Origin: Shouchella clausii
Lineage (GTDB): Bacteria; Bacillota; Bacilli; Bacillales; Bacillaceae_D
DNA: 64,000 nucleotides
Direction of reading: 5' to 3'
Assembly: GCF_001598215.1 (NCBI RefSeq)
Contig: NZ_BCXJ01000001.1
Location: forward strand, 620,001-684,000
Shown here piece after piece: positions 1 to 8,869 of this stretch (the first letter of the stretch is position 1; every line of letters starts with the position of its first letter). The notes beneath the pieces were generated by a model. That model was not told the DNA's origin. It saw only the letters and a list, made by a program, of their open reading frames with translations, and did not search any database. Made by a program: the position numbers and the translations under genes.

Positions 1-48
1 TTTCTTTCTTAAGTTCCGGATCTCCATGCCAATTCGATTATCCATCAT
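1..48 (-). CDS. N-terminal fragment of an XRE-family HTH regulator, cut by the window edge
   Basis: Reading leftwards, a Shine-Dalgarno-like AAGGAAG (61-55) precedes ATG codons at 54, 48 and 45; the one at 48 has the best spacing. The readable peptide begins MMDNRIGMEIRNLRKK, the usual opening of a Cro/CI-type helix-turn-helix domain (IGxxIRxLRxxKGLTQ in many family members). It is divergent from the lantibiotic precursor, so it could regulate the cluster or belong to the next locus. Only about 16 codons are visible, so the family call rests on the start motif alone. Confidence 0.5.
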   Translation of the reverse strand, partial: MMDNRIGMEIRNLRKK

Positions 49-391
49 ATGCATCTTCCTTATCATAACCTGTATTAGTTGGTTTTTTTAAGTGAGGATG
101 TTATCGAAAGATTATCAGGCATTTATCAGAAATATATCAGATTAACCAAATCTCAACATTTATTTTCCAAAAAAATGGGGTCTATAGTAATGACATTTTC
201 AAAAAACAAACAAAGTTATTCTAATTGTCATAATTTATAAGAGATACTGTCAAAAAACAAGCTCAACCTTGGCATTGTTCATTTTAAGCGAATTAATGAC
301 TGAAAACGATGTTTCCATTTTGCTAAAATGTTTTTTACAGTTAATTTGCGCCGGGGTTTCCCTGGCAAAAAAAATAGGGGAGGAATATCAA
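49..391 (+). promoter_or_regulatory. Divergent control region and leader of the lantibiotic precursor gene
   Basis: An AT-rich, gene-free stretch between the XRE fragment and lanA. It contains four phased TATC elements (listed separately) and a small GC-rich hairpin at 350-366 (GCCGGGG / CCCTGGC, TTT loop) just before the lanA ribosome site. The hairpin could affect lanA mRNA stability or translation; that is inference. I could not fix a convincing -35/-10 pair. The open frame from 269 into lanA has no ribosome site at its first ATG and is not taken as coding. Confidence 0.5.
102..140 (+). promoter_or_regulatory. Four 11-bp-phased TATC(A/G)(G/A) direct repeats, candidate regulator site
   Basis: TATCGA at 102 and TATCAG at 113, 124 and 135 recur exactly every 11 bp, one helical turn apart. 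Response regulators of the OmpR class, which includes the LanR in this cluster, bind tandem direct repeats with about this spacing. The array lies between the divergent XRE gene and lanA, about 250 bp upstream of the lanA start. LanR or the XRE protein are the natural candidate binders; this is inference from spacing and position. Confidence 0.5.
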
Positions 392-526
392 ATGGAAAAA
401 GCATTTGACTTGGATTTGGAAGTAGTACACACGAAAGCGAAGGATGTAGAACCAGATTTCACAAGCGTTAGTTTCTGTACTCCTGGTTGCGGGGAAACAG
501 GTAGCTTTAATAGCTTCTGCTGCTAA
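392..526 (+). CDS. lanA: Class I lantibiotic precursor peptide, gallidermin/epidermin type (clausin-like)
   Basis: A 44-residue prepeptide with a strong AGGGGAGG site before the ATG at 392. The leader, residues 1-22, carries the class I box FDLDLEV (residues 5-11) and ends VEPD. The 22-residue core begins FTSVSFC and ends SFNSFCC. It aligns residue for residue with gallidermin: Ser3-Cys7, Thr8-Cys11 (the CTPGC ring that grips lipid II pyrophosphate), Ser16-Cys21 and Ser19-Cys22. The last becomes aminovinyl-cysteine through the LanD encoded downstream. As I recall, this core is that of clausin from Bacillus clausii. The residue before the expected cleavage site is Asp, where gallidermin has Arg (AEPR), so a typical LanP may not recognise it. 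Followed by a long hairpin that should favour lanA over lanB expression. Confidence 0.95.
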   Translation: MEKAFDLDLEVVHTKAKDVEPDFTSVSFCTPGCGETGSFNSFCC

Positions 527-552
527 GAAAAAAGGCTTTTGATCATTTACAT

Positions 553-632
553 GGGATTGCCCCTCAAAAATCTTGTATTTTTCTAAAATACAGATTTATA
601 AAATTGAGCAAGGGCAATCCTGTTTGTTTTTC
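553..632 (+). terminator. Long imperfect hairpin plus T-rich tail between lanA and lanB (attenuator)
   Basis: GGGATTGCCC at 553-562 pairs with GGGCAATCC at 612-620, and the inner part (AAAATC..GTATTTT with AAAATAC.GATTT) also pairs. A T-rich run follows at 621-632. The position directly after the structural gene matches the read-through terminators of nisin- and epidermin-type operons, which give abundant precursor mRNA and less mRNA for the modification enzymes. Confidence 0.75.
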
Positions 633-655
633 ATTTGAAAGGGGAGTTCATGGCG

Positions 656-3600
656 ATGAGAAAAAGCGAACAATTATTATATGAGCCTGTAGACACAATC
701 ATGTTGAGAGCACCGATTTTGTCATTATCGCATGACCATCAAAACGCGTCAAAAGACGATATTATCCCCATTTTGAAAGAATACATAGAACGGCCTGAAA
801 TAAAAGAGGCACTAGCAGTCGCCAGCCCTAATTTATTTCAGTCTTTAGAGAAAATTCATGGCGATCCCCGTTCCAAAAAAACGAGGAACGCTGTTTCCAG
901 CTTGTTAAAGTTTTTAATAAGGATGTCTAGCCGTCCAACTCCTTTTGGTTTGTTTTCAGGCATAGCTATAGGCGAACTTGGCGATAAGACAGTGGGATCT
1001 TTATCTGACACGAAGCAACACCAAAAGAGAGCGCGTCCAGATATGGAGTGGTTGCTTGGTGTAGTTAGCAAAATAGAAAAAAACCAAACGATCGCTAGAA
1101 AGCTTAATGTTTTTTTTAATGATGCTGTGTATGAGACGGACGATCGAGTCTACCTTCATTATTTTTCTAACTGTGGGCAGTTAAGAAGCAGTGTAAATCA
1201 AGAGCGCAAAGACAATATTTCCATCAGAAAAACGGTGGTGGTAGAGTTTGTCCAATCAGTAGCGAAAAAACCGATTTCAATTTCTGAATTAATGAACCAG
1301 CTTCAATTAACATATACGAGCGCCTCTATAGACGAAATTGAATCGTTTGTTTGGAATTTATTCCAACAAGAATTTCTTATCAGTGAATTAAGGCCGCCAA
1401 TCGTTAACTGCGCGCCTTTATCCTATATCATACAGATCCTTGAGTCCATCCCCGAAGCGAAGGGAATAGGGGCGATGTTAAAAGGAATTGAAGGCGATAT
1501 AGAAACGTATAACCAATTGCCTATCGGACAGGGATTGGATTTCTTTCAAGCGCTAACGGCTAAAATGCAAGACATTCATCCTAGCAAACAGCCGTTGCAA
1601 GTGGACCTGAGCTTAACATGTACAGAAAAGGTTAAGATAAATCGTTCAATTGGCGAACAAGCGGCCAATGCGGCAGAGTGGCTGTGGAGGCTTTCAAAAA
1701 ATGAGACTGGAATCGCCCATTTACGGGAATACCATGTTGAATTTCTTGAGAAATATGGGATAAATCGAGAAATTCCTCTGCTAGACTTGTTAAGCGATGA
1801 GAAAGGTTTAGGGGCACCGCCAACCTATAAATACCCACCTTCAACAAAAAGTGTTAAACCGCCTCAAACGAAGAGCACTCATCGTTTGTTAATGGAAAAA
1901 TACATCCAGTGTTTAAGGGAGAATGCGAAGGAAATATCATTGACCGCCTCTGACCTGCAAAAGCTAATGGATAACGACACAGATGACGTTTTTGCTCCGA
2001 ATTCAGGGGAATTATTTGTTGAAGTGCTTGCTTCATCAGCAGAGGAAATTGATAAAGGCAACTATCAGTTGGCAATAGGAACCAATGTCGGTTCCCAAGA
2101 GCTAGGCCAAACATTCGGCCGTTTCTCGGACATGATCGCTATCGAAGAGAATAGGCACTTGATGGAAGAACAAAAGAAAATAGAAGAAACGTTTACGGAT
2201 GTTGAAACCGAATACGTAGAGTTGAGTTTTCTGCCCCAAAGTGGCCGTGCAAGCAACGTTTCCATTACGCAATCCACACGGGATTTACATACAACCATTG
2301 CCACCAATGCAAACGGCCAAAACAAAAAGCTATTGTTAGAAGATATATTAGTTGGGGCGACACTTGGGAGGTTCTATTTAAAATCGAAGAAATCAAATAA
2401 ACGTCTCGTATTTACATCAAATAACATGTTTAATTACGAGAATGCACCAAATTGTTTCCGGTTTTTAAGGGAAGTTTCTTTAGAAGATGGAAAGGCGATT
2501 CAAGGGTTGAATTTGGGAAGCCTTAGAGAGTTTGCTTTTATTCCTAGAATTACGTCTGGAAAAGTCATTCTCTCGCCGGCAATTTGGAAATTAAACGATC
2601 AAATGGAAGAACTGTCTGATTTCTCTGCGCCACTTGATCAATGGATTGAGCGATTTTCAACATGGATGAAAAAAATGCAGGTACCAGAACGGGTCTTTAT
2701 GGCTTATGGGGATAACCGATTGTACATCCACTTAAAAAACGACAACCATTTGCAAGAATTAAGGTCGGAACTAAGGCGCAGAGGAAGGGTGCAGTTACAA
2801 GAAATGATCGGCGATTATGGGGAGAAGCAGTGGGTAAAAAGCCCTTTAGGCAGACATAACGCCGAATTAATTGTTCCATTCAAGAAAAGGCCTCATGTGC
2901 CAGCAAAACCGACGGTGATGATTAAGCCAGTTGCAGAAGTGCCAATTGAATGCAGAGAAAAAGAACCTGGGACAGACTGGCTCTACTTTAAGCTTTATGG
3001 GCCTGTCCACAAGCAGCAAAAACTGATTTCTACACAAATTCGAACGCTTGTAGCCGAGTTAGAGAACCACAAACTCATAAATAGCTGGTTCTTTATTCGC
3101 TATTATGACAATGAGCCCCATTTGCGGCTAAGGTTTCACGGAGATCCGAAAGCTTTGTTGGCTGGCGCACTGCCGATATTTCAAAAATGGTATGCAGCCC
3201 AGCGTCTTGCGGGGAACATTAAAAAAGTTGTGATTGAGCCGTATGAACGGGAAATTGAACGATACGGCGGCCTTTCGCTCATGCCTCTAATGGAGCGATA
3301 CTTTGAAAAAGATAGTTTGTTGACATCCGATTTGCTTGGTTTAAGTAGTAAGCAAGCATTCAAAGAACCGCTAGAATTAGTCGCGTCTATGTATGTTGTT
3401 TACTTTTTAACGGAATACGGTTGGCACCATGAAAGGCAATTGGAGTGGATTTCCAAGTGGAGCGAAGATCCAGCTTACTCCAAAGAGTTTAGGCCTTATC
3501 GGAACGATGTGCTTAAATGGCTAGACCAAGAAGAAAACTGGAAGGCTCTAAAGGAGCAGAAAGGCTTTCTCTTTAAGCTGTTTTCCAAAAATGAAGCAAT

Positions 3601-3805
3601 CATACACGAGCTTTCCCATAATATGGACAAGACGCCGATGACAAATACAGAGGAAAGAGTTGTCGGGAGCTTGATCCATATGCATTGCAACCGGTTGCTC
3701 GGCACAGACCGTGATAGGGAGAAAAAAGCAATGGCGTTTGTGCGTCAAATTATTGAAAGCCAAAAGCATTGGAACAAAACGAAAGGACAACCATTAAACG
3801 TATGA
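656..3805 (+). CDS. lanB: Lantibiotic dehydratase LanB
   Basis: A protein of about 1049 residues, full length for LanB. It dehydrates core Ser and Thr by glutamyl-tRNA-dependent glutamylation followed by elimination. The N-terminal glutamylation domain shows the family signature SSRPTPFGLFSG near residue 90. The C-terminal part from about residue 770 opens GTDWLYFKLYG and contains FFIRYYDNEPHLRLRF, typical of the SpaB_C elimination domain. The ATG at 656 is chosen because AAAGGGGAG (638-646) lies 9 nt upstream; the in-frame ATG at 650 is too close and a TTG at 635 precedes the ribosome site. lanC begins 11 nt after the stop, so the enzymes are probably co-translated. Confidence 0.95.
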   Translation: MRKSEQLLYEPVDTIMLRAPILSLSHDHQNASKDDIIPILKEYIERPEIKEALAVASPNLFQSLEKIHGDPRSKKTRNAVSSLLKFLIRMSSRPTPFGLFSGIAIGELGDKTVGSLSDTKQHQKRARPDMEWLLGVVSKIEKNQTIARKLNVFFNDAVYETDDRVYLHYFSNCGQLRSSVNQERKDNISIRKTVVVEFVQSVAKKPISISELMNQLQLTYTSASIDEIESFVWNLFQQEFLISELRPPIVNCAPLSYIIQILESIPEAKGIGAMLKGIEGDIETYNQLPIGQGLDFFQALTAKMQDIHPSKQPLQVDLSLTCTEKVKINRSIGEQAANAAEWLWRLSKNETGIAHLREYHVEFLEKYGINREIPLLDLLSDEKGLGAPPTYKYPPSTKSVKPPQTKSTHRLLMEKYIQCLRENAKEISLTASDLQKLMDNDTDDVFAPNSGELFVEVLASSAEEIDKGNYQLAIGTNVGSQELGQTFGRFSDMIAIEENRHLMEEQKKIEETFTDVETEYVELSFLPQSGRASNVSITQSTRDLHTTIATNANGQNKKLLLEDILVGATLGRFYLKSKKSNKRLVFTSNNMFNYENAPNCFRFLREVSLEDGKAIQGLNLGSLREFAFIPRITSGKVILSPAIWKLNDQMEELSDFSAPLDQWIERFSTWMKKMQVPERVFMAYGDNRLYIHLKNDNHLQELRSELRRRGRVQLQEMIGDYGEKQWVKSPLGRHNAELIVPFKKRPHVPAKPTVMIKPVAEVPIECREKEPGTDWLYFKLYGPVHKQQKLISTQIRTLVAELENHKLINSWFFIRYYDNEPHLRLRFHGDPKALLAGALPIFQKWYAAQRLAGNIKKVVIEPYEREIERYGGLSLMPLMERYFEKDSLLTSDLLGLSSKQAFKEPLELVASMYVVYFLTEYGWHHERQLEWISKWSEDPAYSKEFRPYRNDVLKWLDQEENWKALKEQKGFLFKLFSKNEAIIHELSHNMDKTPMTNTEERVVGSLIHMHCNRLLGTDRDREKKAMAFVRQIIESQKHWNKTKGQPLNV

Positions 3806-3816
3806 GGTGATCCACC

Positions 3817-5154
3817 GTGATAGAGAAGGTAGTTGATGACCAAGAAACCAAACGTATGATTGCCCATTTGACCGAGAAACTAAGCGACCCACAACAAGTG
3901 GAAGAGGTTGTAATGGATAAGCACAATGTCACTACGATTAGCAAAGTAAATCCGTGGGACCCTGTTTCTTTATCCCATGGTTTTGCAGGGACGATTTTAT
4001 TTTTCTCTGAATTGCATAAATTGTATCCCGAGGAAAAGTGGGATCATGTGGCCCATAACCATATTGTCTACGCTAGCAACTATCTAAAAAATGGGGTCCA
4101 TTCTATCTCTTTATTTGGAGGAATTACAGGCTTTGCTTTTGCCGTGTTCAATGCCTCCGAAAATGGTACAAGGTACCAGAATTTATTAGTAAAACTGGAT
4201 GAAGTGATTCGTAGAGAAGCAGAGGCTGAGATCGAAGAAGAAAAACAGAGGAATTGTGTCGGGGCTCTGCCAACTTTTTATGATGTGATCCAGGGGTATG
4301 CTGGAATTGGAAGGTATCTGCTTGAAAGGAGGAAAGATACGCCATCTTTTAACGGCTTAATTGAAGCGATTTTGCAACAGTTTGTTGAAATGGCTGCCAC
4401 CATAACATGGGAAGAGCATGAGATTCCAGGCTGGTATGTTACGCAAGACAATCAATTTTTAGAGAAGGATAAAAAGATTTATCCATTTGGCAACTTCAAT
4501 TTGGGCCTCGCCCATGGCATCCCAGGGCCGTTAAGTTTTTTATCTTTATGCCTACTAAAAGGAATAGAGATCCCAGGACAAAGGCAAGCAATAACGACGA
4601 TTGGCAATTGGCTCGTCCGTCATGCTAAAAGCAATTCAACTGGCGCCCCAGTTTGGGCTCACCGCATAGGCGTCAAAGAAGCCATAGCCAACAACTATAC
4701 CGTCACAGATGAACGGGAAGGCTGGTGTTATGGCAATCCTGGTGTTGCCCGGTCGCTCTATTTAGCAGGAAAAGCGCTGAACCATCAGCCCTATCAAGAC
4801 ATGGCGGTTAAATGTTTCCTTGGCATTAAGGAAAAAACATTAGAAGAGCTAGACTTGCAAAGTGCGACGTTTTGCCACGGAAAGAGTGGTTTGTTGCAAA
4901 TCATGGTGCGGATGAAAAACGACCTTAACATCAATGACTTTGACAAGCTCATCATTCAATTGGAAAACGGGATTAAGGGACAGTATAAGGATCAGCATCC
5001 GTTGGGATTTAAAGATTTTGAAATCGGAAGCCGAACAAACGAGTTAGATAAAGCGGGCTTATTGGAAGGGGCAGCTGGCGTTGGATTGGCCTTATTGTCG
5101 ATGGTCCGTGACGACAGTGATTTCTTCTGGGATAAAGCGTTTTTAATCAGTTAG
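3817..5154 (+). CDS. lanC: Lanthionine synthetase LanC
   Basis: A 445-residue zinc-dependent cyclase that adds cysteine thiols to dehydrated residues to form the (methyl)lanthionine rings. The zinc ligands are visible: Cys304 in WCYGNPG and Cys353-His354 in FCHGKSG. Glycine-rich repeats of the alpha/alpha toroid (SLSHGFAG, LFGGITG, QGYAGIG, LAHGIPG, GAAGVG) are also present. GTG start at 3817, preceded by GAGGTGA. It sits between lanB and lanD with short gaps, as in the epidermin operon. Confidence 0.95.
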   Translation: MIEKVVDDQETKRMIAHLTEKLSDPQQVEEVVMDKHNVTTISKVNPWDPVSLSHGFAGTILFFSELHKLYPEEKWDHVAHNHIVYASNYLKNGVHSISLFGGITGFAFAVFNASENGTRYQNLLVKLDEVIRREAEAEIEEEKQRNCVGALPTFYDVIQGYAGIGRYLLERRKDTPSFNGLIEAILQQFVEMAATITWEEHEIPGWYVTQDNQFLEKDKKIYPFGNFNLGLAHGIPGPLSFLSLCLLKGIEIPGQRQAITTIGNWLVRHAKSNSTGAPVWAHRIGVKEAIANNYTVTDEREGWCYGNPGVARSLYLAGKALNHQPYQDMAVKCFLGIKEKTLEELDLQSATFCHGKSGLLQIMVRMKNDLNINDFDKLIIQLENGIKGQYKDQHPLGFKDFEIGSRTNELDKAGLLEGAAGVGLALLSMVRDDSDFFWDKAFLIS

Positions 5155-5164
5155 GGGTGAGGAT

Positions 5165-5737
5165 GTGCCGGAAAAGGAAGAAAAAAACATACTAGTCGGG
5201 ATTTCTGGATCGATCTCTGTCATAAACATGCCCTCCTATTTAGCCTTTTTTAAACATACGTATGGCCATGTCAAGGTCATCATCACAGAGCAAGCCAATA
5301 AGTTGTTCCCGGCTTCTTCCTTGTCGTTGTTTTGTGATGACATTTTCCAGGATCACAATGAAACCATAGATCCAAACAAGTCGAGCCATGTCGGGTTAGC
5401 TAGGTGGGCAGATCTATTTATTGTCCTTCCTGCTACGGCAAATAAAATTGGCCAAGTTGCTAATGGCTTAGGCATGGATCTGCTGTCATCAACCATATTA
5501 GCTTCTACGAAGCCTGTACTTTTTTGCCCAAACATGAATGAGGCGATGTGGAACAATTTCTTTGTAAAAAGAAACATGGCATTACTTGAAGAGGGAGGAC
5601 ATATGATCATTCCTCCAGTGGAGAAAGAAGCATATGAAGTGGCTTCAGGAAGCATTCGTAAAAACTTCATTATTCCAGATATGTATACCATCGCTCAAGA
5701 AATGGATAAAGCTATGGCTGTAAAAGAAAAAAGCTAG
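5165..5737 (+). CDS. lanD: Lantibiotic FMN-dependent cysteine decarboxylase LanD
   Basis: A 190-residue homo-oligomeric flavin Cys decarboxylase family protein. It oxidatively decarboxylates the C-terminal cysteine of the precursor, giving the enethiol that forms S-aminovinyl-cysteine. Seen: the N-terminal flavin-binding strand ILVGISGSIS, a conserved His at residue 75, a PASANT-like motif (LPATANKIG), and PNMNEAMW from residue 122, matching the family PxMNxxMW motif. The start is GTG at 5165 with GGGGTGAGG upstream. Its presence agrees with the SFCC ending of the precursor. It is the last gene before a terminator, so A-B-C-D form one unit. Confidence 0.93.
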   Translation: MPEKEEKNILVGISGSISVINMPSYLAFFKHTYGHVKVIITEQANKLFPASSLSLFCDDIFQDHNETIDPNKSSHVGLARWADLFIVLPATANKIGQVANGLGMDLLSSTILASTKPVLFCPNMNEAMWNNFFVKRNMALLEEGGHMIIPPVEKEAYEVASGSIRKNFIIPDMYTIAQEMDKAMAVKEKS

Positions 5738-5766
5738 GACGCAGTACGGAGCGTCCGGCTTTTTTG
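5733..5766 (+). terminator. Rho-independent terminator after lanD
   Basis: GGACGC (5737-5742) pairs with GCGTCC (5751-5756), extended by flanking AGC/GGCT, followed by TTTTTT (5760-5766). It separates the biosynthetic genes from the immunity and regulatory genes. A weak promoter-like GATAAT at 5816-5821 precedes lanF, with no good -35. Confidence 0.8.
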
Positions 5767-5848
5767 TGTTTTGGCGAATGGTTAAATTTTTGATTTTTTT
5801 CTGACAGGGAAAAGGGATAATCAGTTTTAGAATAAGGAGTGATAGCCA

Positions 5849-6571
5849 ATGGAAAAGGTCATTGAGACAAAGAATTTAACAAAGAAAGTAAAAGGAAAAC
5901 CGTTAGTGGAAGAAATCAATCTTTCCATCGCAAAGGGGGAGATATGTGGTCTTATCGGTCCCAATGGCGCTGGGAAAACAACAATTATGAAGCTGTTGAC
6001 AGGATTGCTCATCCCTACAAGCGGAGAAGTGAAGCTCAATCAATTGGATGTGCATAAACAACGAAAGGAAGCGATGCGCTCCGTTGGTGCCATTATTGAA
6101 TCGCCTATTTTCTTTGAGTTCATGACGGGCCGCGGAATGCTCTTAAATCTTGCCCGGCTCCATGGCCTGAACAAACAGGAACGGCAAGAGAAAGTCGCAG
6201 AAGCATTGGCGATTGTTGGGTTAGGCGGCCGCGGCGATGAAAAAATACGTACGTATTCCTTAGGAATGAAGCAACGCTTAGGGATTGCCCAAGCGCTGTT
6301 AGGCAACCCAGAGATTGTCATATTGGATGAGCCTGCCAACGGCTTAGACCCGATGGGGATGAGGGAATTGAGGGAATTGATCTTGCAATTAAATAAGGAA
6401 AGAAATATTACGTTCTTACTATCAAGCCACTTGCTCGACGAACTCCAAAAGATATGCAGCACGCTCATTATTATCAAGCAGGGAAATGTCCTTTTTTATG
6501 GAAAACAAGAAGAGATTTATAACAAGGCAGAGAATAATTTAGAAGAGATTTTTATTGGGATGATGTCATAA
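5849..6571 (+). CDS. lanF: Lantibiotic immunity ABC transporter ATPase LanF
   Basis: A 240-residue ATP-binding subunit with Walker A GPNGAGKTT, signature YSLGMKQRLGIAQ and Walker B VILDEPANGLDP followed by a SSH switch. It belongs to the BcrA/NisF/EpiF class that powers removal of lantibiotic from the producer membrane. Its stop overlaps the start of the first permease by one base, and order F-E-G with adjacent RK is as in nisin- and epidermin-type clusters. This is not the LanT exporter, which would be a fused ABC protein of about 600 residues. Confidence 0.9.
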   Translation: MEKVIETKNLTKKVKGKPLVEEINLSIAKGEICGLIGPNGAGKTTIMKLLTGLLIPTSGEVKLNQLDVHKQRKEAMRSVGAIIESPIFFEFMTGRGMLLNLARLHGLNKQERQEKVAEALAIVGLGGRGDEKIRTYSLGMKQRLGIAQALLGNPEIVILDEPANGLDPMGMRELRELILQLNKERNITFLLSSHLLDELQKICSTLIIIKQGNVLFYGKQEEIYNKAENNLEEIFIGMMS

Positions 6572-7395
6572 TGAGACAGCTAATCATTAGTGAATTCGAA
6601 CGGTTATGGTCGAGATGGTCCATTCGGCTGCTCGTATTGGCCTTGCCGGTATTAGTCATTGCTACTGGTGTTTATTTCCGAAACCATAATCGCAACATTT
6701 CAATAGATGCTGTTGATTACGCAACCGCCATAAATTTTCCTATTCTCAGCATATCAGAACATTTGTTTATCACGTTTAACATTCTGCTCATTTTTATTTG
6801 TGCTTATGTGCTAACAGAGGAATATCAGCAAAAACAAATCAAATTAATTTTGCTTCGTGCTTATTCCATGAGCCAAATTTTTCTGTCTAAATTCATTGTG
6901 ATGGCCACTTCTTTATTCATCTGTTTCTTTCTTTATTATTTGTCTTCCTTCACCGTTGGGCAGATGATGTTTGAAACGCCAGAAAGGTCGATTCTTTTTG
7001 GTTCTGAAGCAGTCGTTACAAATGGTGAGATGGTTCTTTATGCATTGAACTATTATGGAATTGCTTTTCTTACTAGTCTTGCGGCACTCTCTTTATTTTG
7101 CTTTATTGCGATTGCAATGCCCTCTGTCAATGCTTTATTAGGTAGCGGCATTTGCATCCTCTTCTTTTCCATTGTCGGTCCACAGCTGTTAGAGCAATCG
7201 ACCGCTTTTGCCGAAGGAAGCAATGTTTCTTATGTGGTATATGCATCCATAACAAAAATTCAATACACCGGTATCTCGTTATTGCTTTCAGGCGGGGCAT
7301 TGAGCGGTTGGCTAATAGCAGTTATTTTGTTTTATTTGTTGGTCTTTCTTGTAGGAGCATATTTGATTTTTACTCGCCGAAATTATTATGCATAA
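6571..7395 (+). CDS. lanE: Lantibiotic immunity ABC transporter permease LanE
   Basis: A 274-residue integral membrane protein with about six hydrophobic segments, starting with a short cytosolic stretch (MRQLIISEFERLW) and a first helix at about residues 18-36. Together with LanF and LanG it should form the self-protection transporter. The next gene begins with a near-identical opening (LIASEFERLWR), showing that the two permeases are ancient duplicates. Assignment as E rather than G rests on gene order. Confidence 0.85.
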   Translation: MRQLIISEFERLWSRWSIRLLVLALPVLVIATGVYFRNHNRNISIDAVDYATAINFPILSISEHLFITFNILLIFICAYVLTEEYQQKQIKLILLRAYSMSQIFLSKFIVMATSLFICFFLYYLSSFTVGQMMFETPERSILFGSEAVVTNGEMVLYALNYYGIAFLTSLAALSLFCFIAIAMPSVNALLGSGICILFFSIVGPQLLEQSTAFAEGSNVSYVVYASITKIQYTGISLLLSGGALSGWLIAVILFYLLVFLVGAYLIFTRRNYYA

Positions 7396-7407
7396 AGGAG
7401 CCGTATG

Positions 7408-8175
7408 ATGAAACATTTAATTGCAAGTGAATTCGAGCGGCTTTGGAGGATGAGAATGATAAAAATCCTCTTACTGCTGCTCATAGGGATCTCCTTTTTT
7501 TCCGCTCACTTTTTGACTTGGTTTGATTTAGGTCTTTATACTGCAGATAGTGAAACGCCGTTAAATGCTGTTAACTTTCCCTGGTTTTTGTTAAGGGAAG
7601 TCTCTTTCTTTGTGACACTAGTCATCATGCCATTGTTTTGTGTGATTGTTTTGAACGCACCAATAAAAGCAAAAACGTACAACTTAGTGTTGTACCGGCC
7701 ATTTCACCGTTTAGAATTTTTACTGTCTAAATGGGGAACGCTGCTCTTGATTGCTGTCTTCATTACCGCGTTTATCTGGCTCATTGGGGTCGTGCTAGGC
7801 TTTTTCTTTTACCAAGTTCCAGATTATGTGACTTTTTATGGCGATCTAACACGCTACTCTGTACTGAATGGGTACATCTATTCAGCCAAGCTCTATTTTC
7901 TGTTTTGGGCGGTCATGGTCGCTGGAATTGCTATTGCCAGTGTTATGTCGATTTTGGCACCAAACCCGATCATTGCTTACTTCCTATTGATGATTGCCTA
8001 CGTGGTGCCGATTTATTTTTCAAATGAGTTGTCGTTTTTCTTGATGCCCACTCAATCCATTTTTATTTCGCTTTCGGAAAGCAACATGCCATTGCTTTAT
8101 ATGGTGTTGCCTTTGATTGCTCTGCTTGGCGGAGGGATTTCAAGCTTATTATGGGTAAGGCAAGATTTTAAATAA
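7408..8175 (+). CDS. lanG: Lantibiotic immunity ABC transporter permease LanG
   Basis: A 255-residue ABC-2-type permease with six hydrophobic segments. Two ATGs are adjacent (7405, 7408); the second has better spacing from AAGGAG at 7395-7400. Its N-terminus KHLIASEFERLWRM mirrors that of LanE, consistent with a heterodimeric permease pair. It is followed after 19 nt by the response regulator, so immunity and signalling genes are probably on one transcript. Confidence 0.85.
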   Translation: MKHLIASEFERLWRMRMIKILLLLLIGISFFSAHFLTWFDLGLYTADSETPLNAVNFPWFLLREVSFFVTLVIMPLFCVIVLNAPIKAKTYNLVLYRPFHRLEFLLSKWGTLLLIAVFITAFIWLIGVVLGFFFYQVPDYVTFYGDLTRYSVLNGYIYSAKLYFLFWAVMVAGIAIASVMSILAPNPIIAYFLLMIAYVVPIYFSNELSFFLMPTQSIFISLSESNMPLLYMVLPLIALLGGGISSLLWVRQDFK

Positions 8176-8194
8176 ACGTTTGCGAGGGGATAAA

Positions 8195-8869
8195 ATGGAA
8201 CACATTCTGATTGTCGATGATGAAGTTCAAATTACTTCAATTGTGGGAGAGCTATTACATGAAGAAGGCTACCATACAACAGTCGCCAACGATGGAATGA
8301 CCGCGATAAAGTTGATCAAGGAACAGGACTTTGATTTAATCATCCTCGATATCATGATGCCTTATGTGAACGGGTTAGACGTTTGCCGTAGCGTAAGGGA
8401 ATTTACGGATGTTCCGATTTTATTTGTTACCGCTCGAACAAGTATCAACGACCAAATTAATGGGCTAAACATAGGAGGAGATGACTACATAAACAAACCG
8501 TTTACCCACGAACAGCTGCTTGCTAGAATCAAAACCCATTTAAGGCGGGAAAAACGGAAACAACAACCAACAGATGAACTTGTCTATGGAAAAATAACAC
8601 TTGACCGGCGCACAAATGAGCTCCGCTATGGCGAAACCCCATTGTTGCTCACAAACAAAGAGTTTAAAATTATGGAAATGTTAATGAGCAATCCAAAACA
8701 AGTCTTTTCGAAAGACCATTTATACGAAACGATTTGGGGAGTAGAAGCGACTGGACAATCACACACTGTGACTGAACATATCCGAAATATCCGGATACGC
8801 ATTCATAAGGTCGATCCAATGGCAAACCTGATCCATACCGTGTGGGGAGTGGGCTATAAACTTGAATAA
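8195..8869 (+). CDS. lanR: OmpR-family response regulator LanR
   Basis: A 224-residue two-domain regulator. The receiver has acidic residues in LIVDDEV, the phospho-acceptor Asp52 in LIILDIMMP, and the conserved Lys in YINKPF. A winged-helix DNA-binding domain occupies the C-terminal half (LTNKEFKIMEMLM..., HTVTEHIRNIRIRI, TVWGVGYKLE). ATG 8195 is preferred over the upstream TTG because CGAGGGGA lies just before it. It overlaps the kinase gene by 8 nt. The phased repeats at 102-140 are a plausible target. Confidence 0.92.
   Translation: MEHILIVDDEVQITSIVGELLHEEGYHTTVANDGMTAIKLIKEQDFDLIILDIMMPYVNGLDVCRSVREFTDVPILFVTARTSINDQINGLNIGGDDYINKPFTHEQLLARIKTHLRREKRKQQPTDELVYGKITLDRRTNELRYGETPLLLTNKEFKIMEMLMSNPKQVFSKDHLYETIWGVEATGQSHTVTEHIRNIRIRIHKVDPMANLIHTVWGVGYKLE

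Noticed and set aside
350-366. GC-rich hairpin before lanA as a terminator
   Set aside because: It is followed by A residues rather than T on the coding strand, so it is not a terminator for lanA transcription.
269-391. N-terminal extension of the lantibiotic precursor
   Set aside because: No ribosome site at its first ATG; the ATG at 392 has a strong site and gives a standard class I leader.
7152-7430. Plus-strand frame inside lanE
   Set aside because: Out-of-frame shadow of the permease coding sequence.
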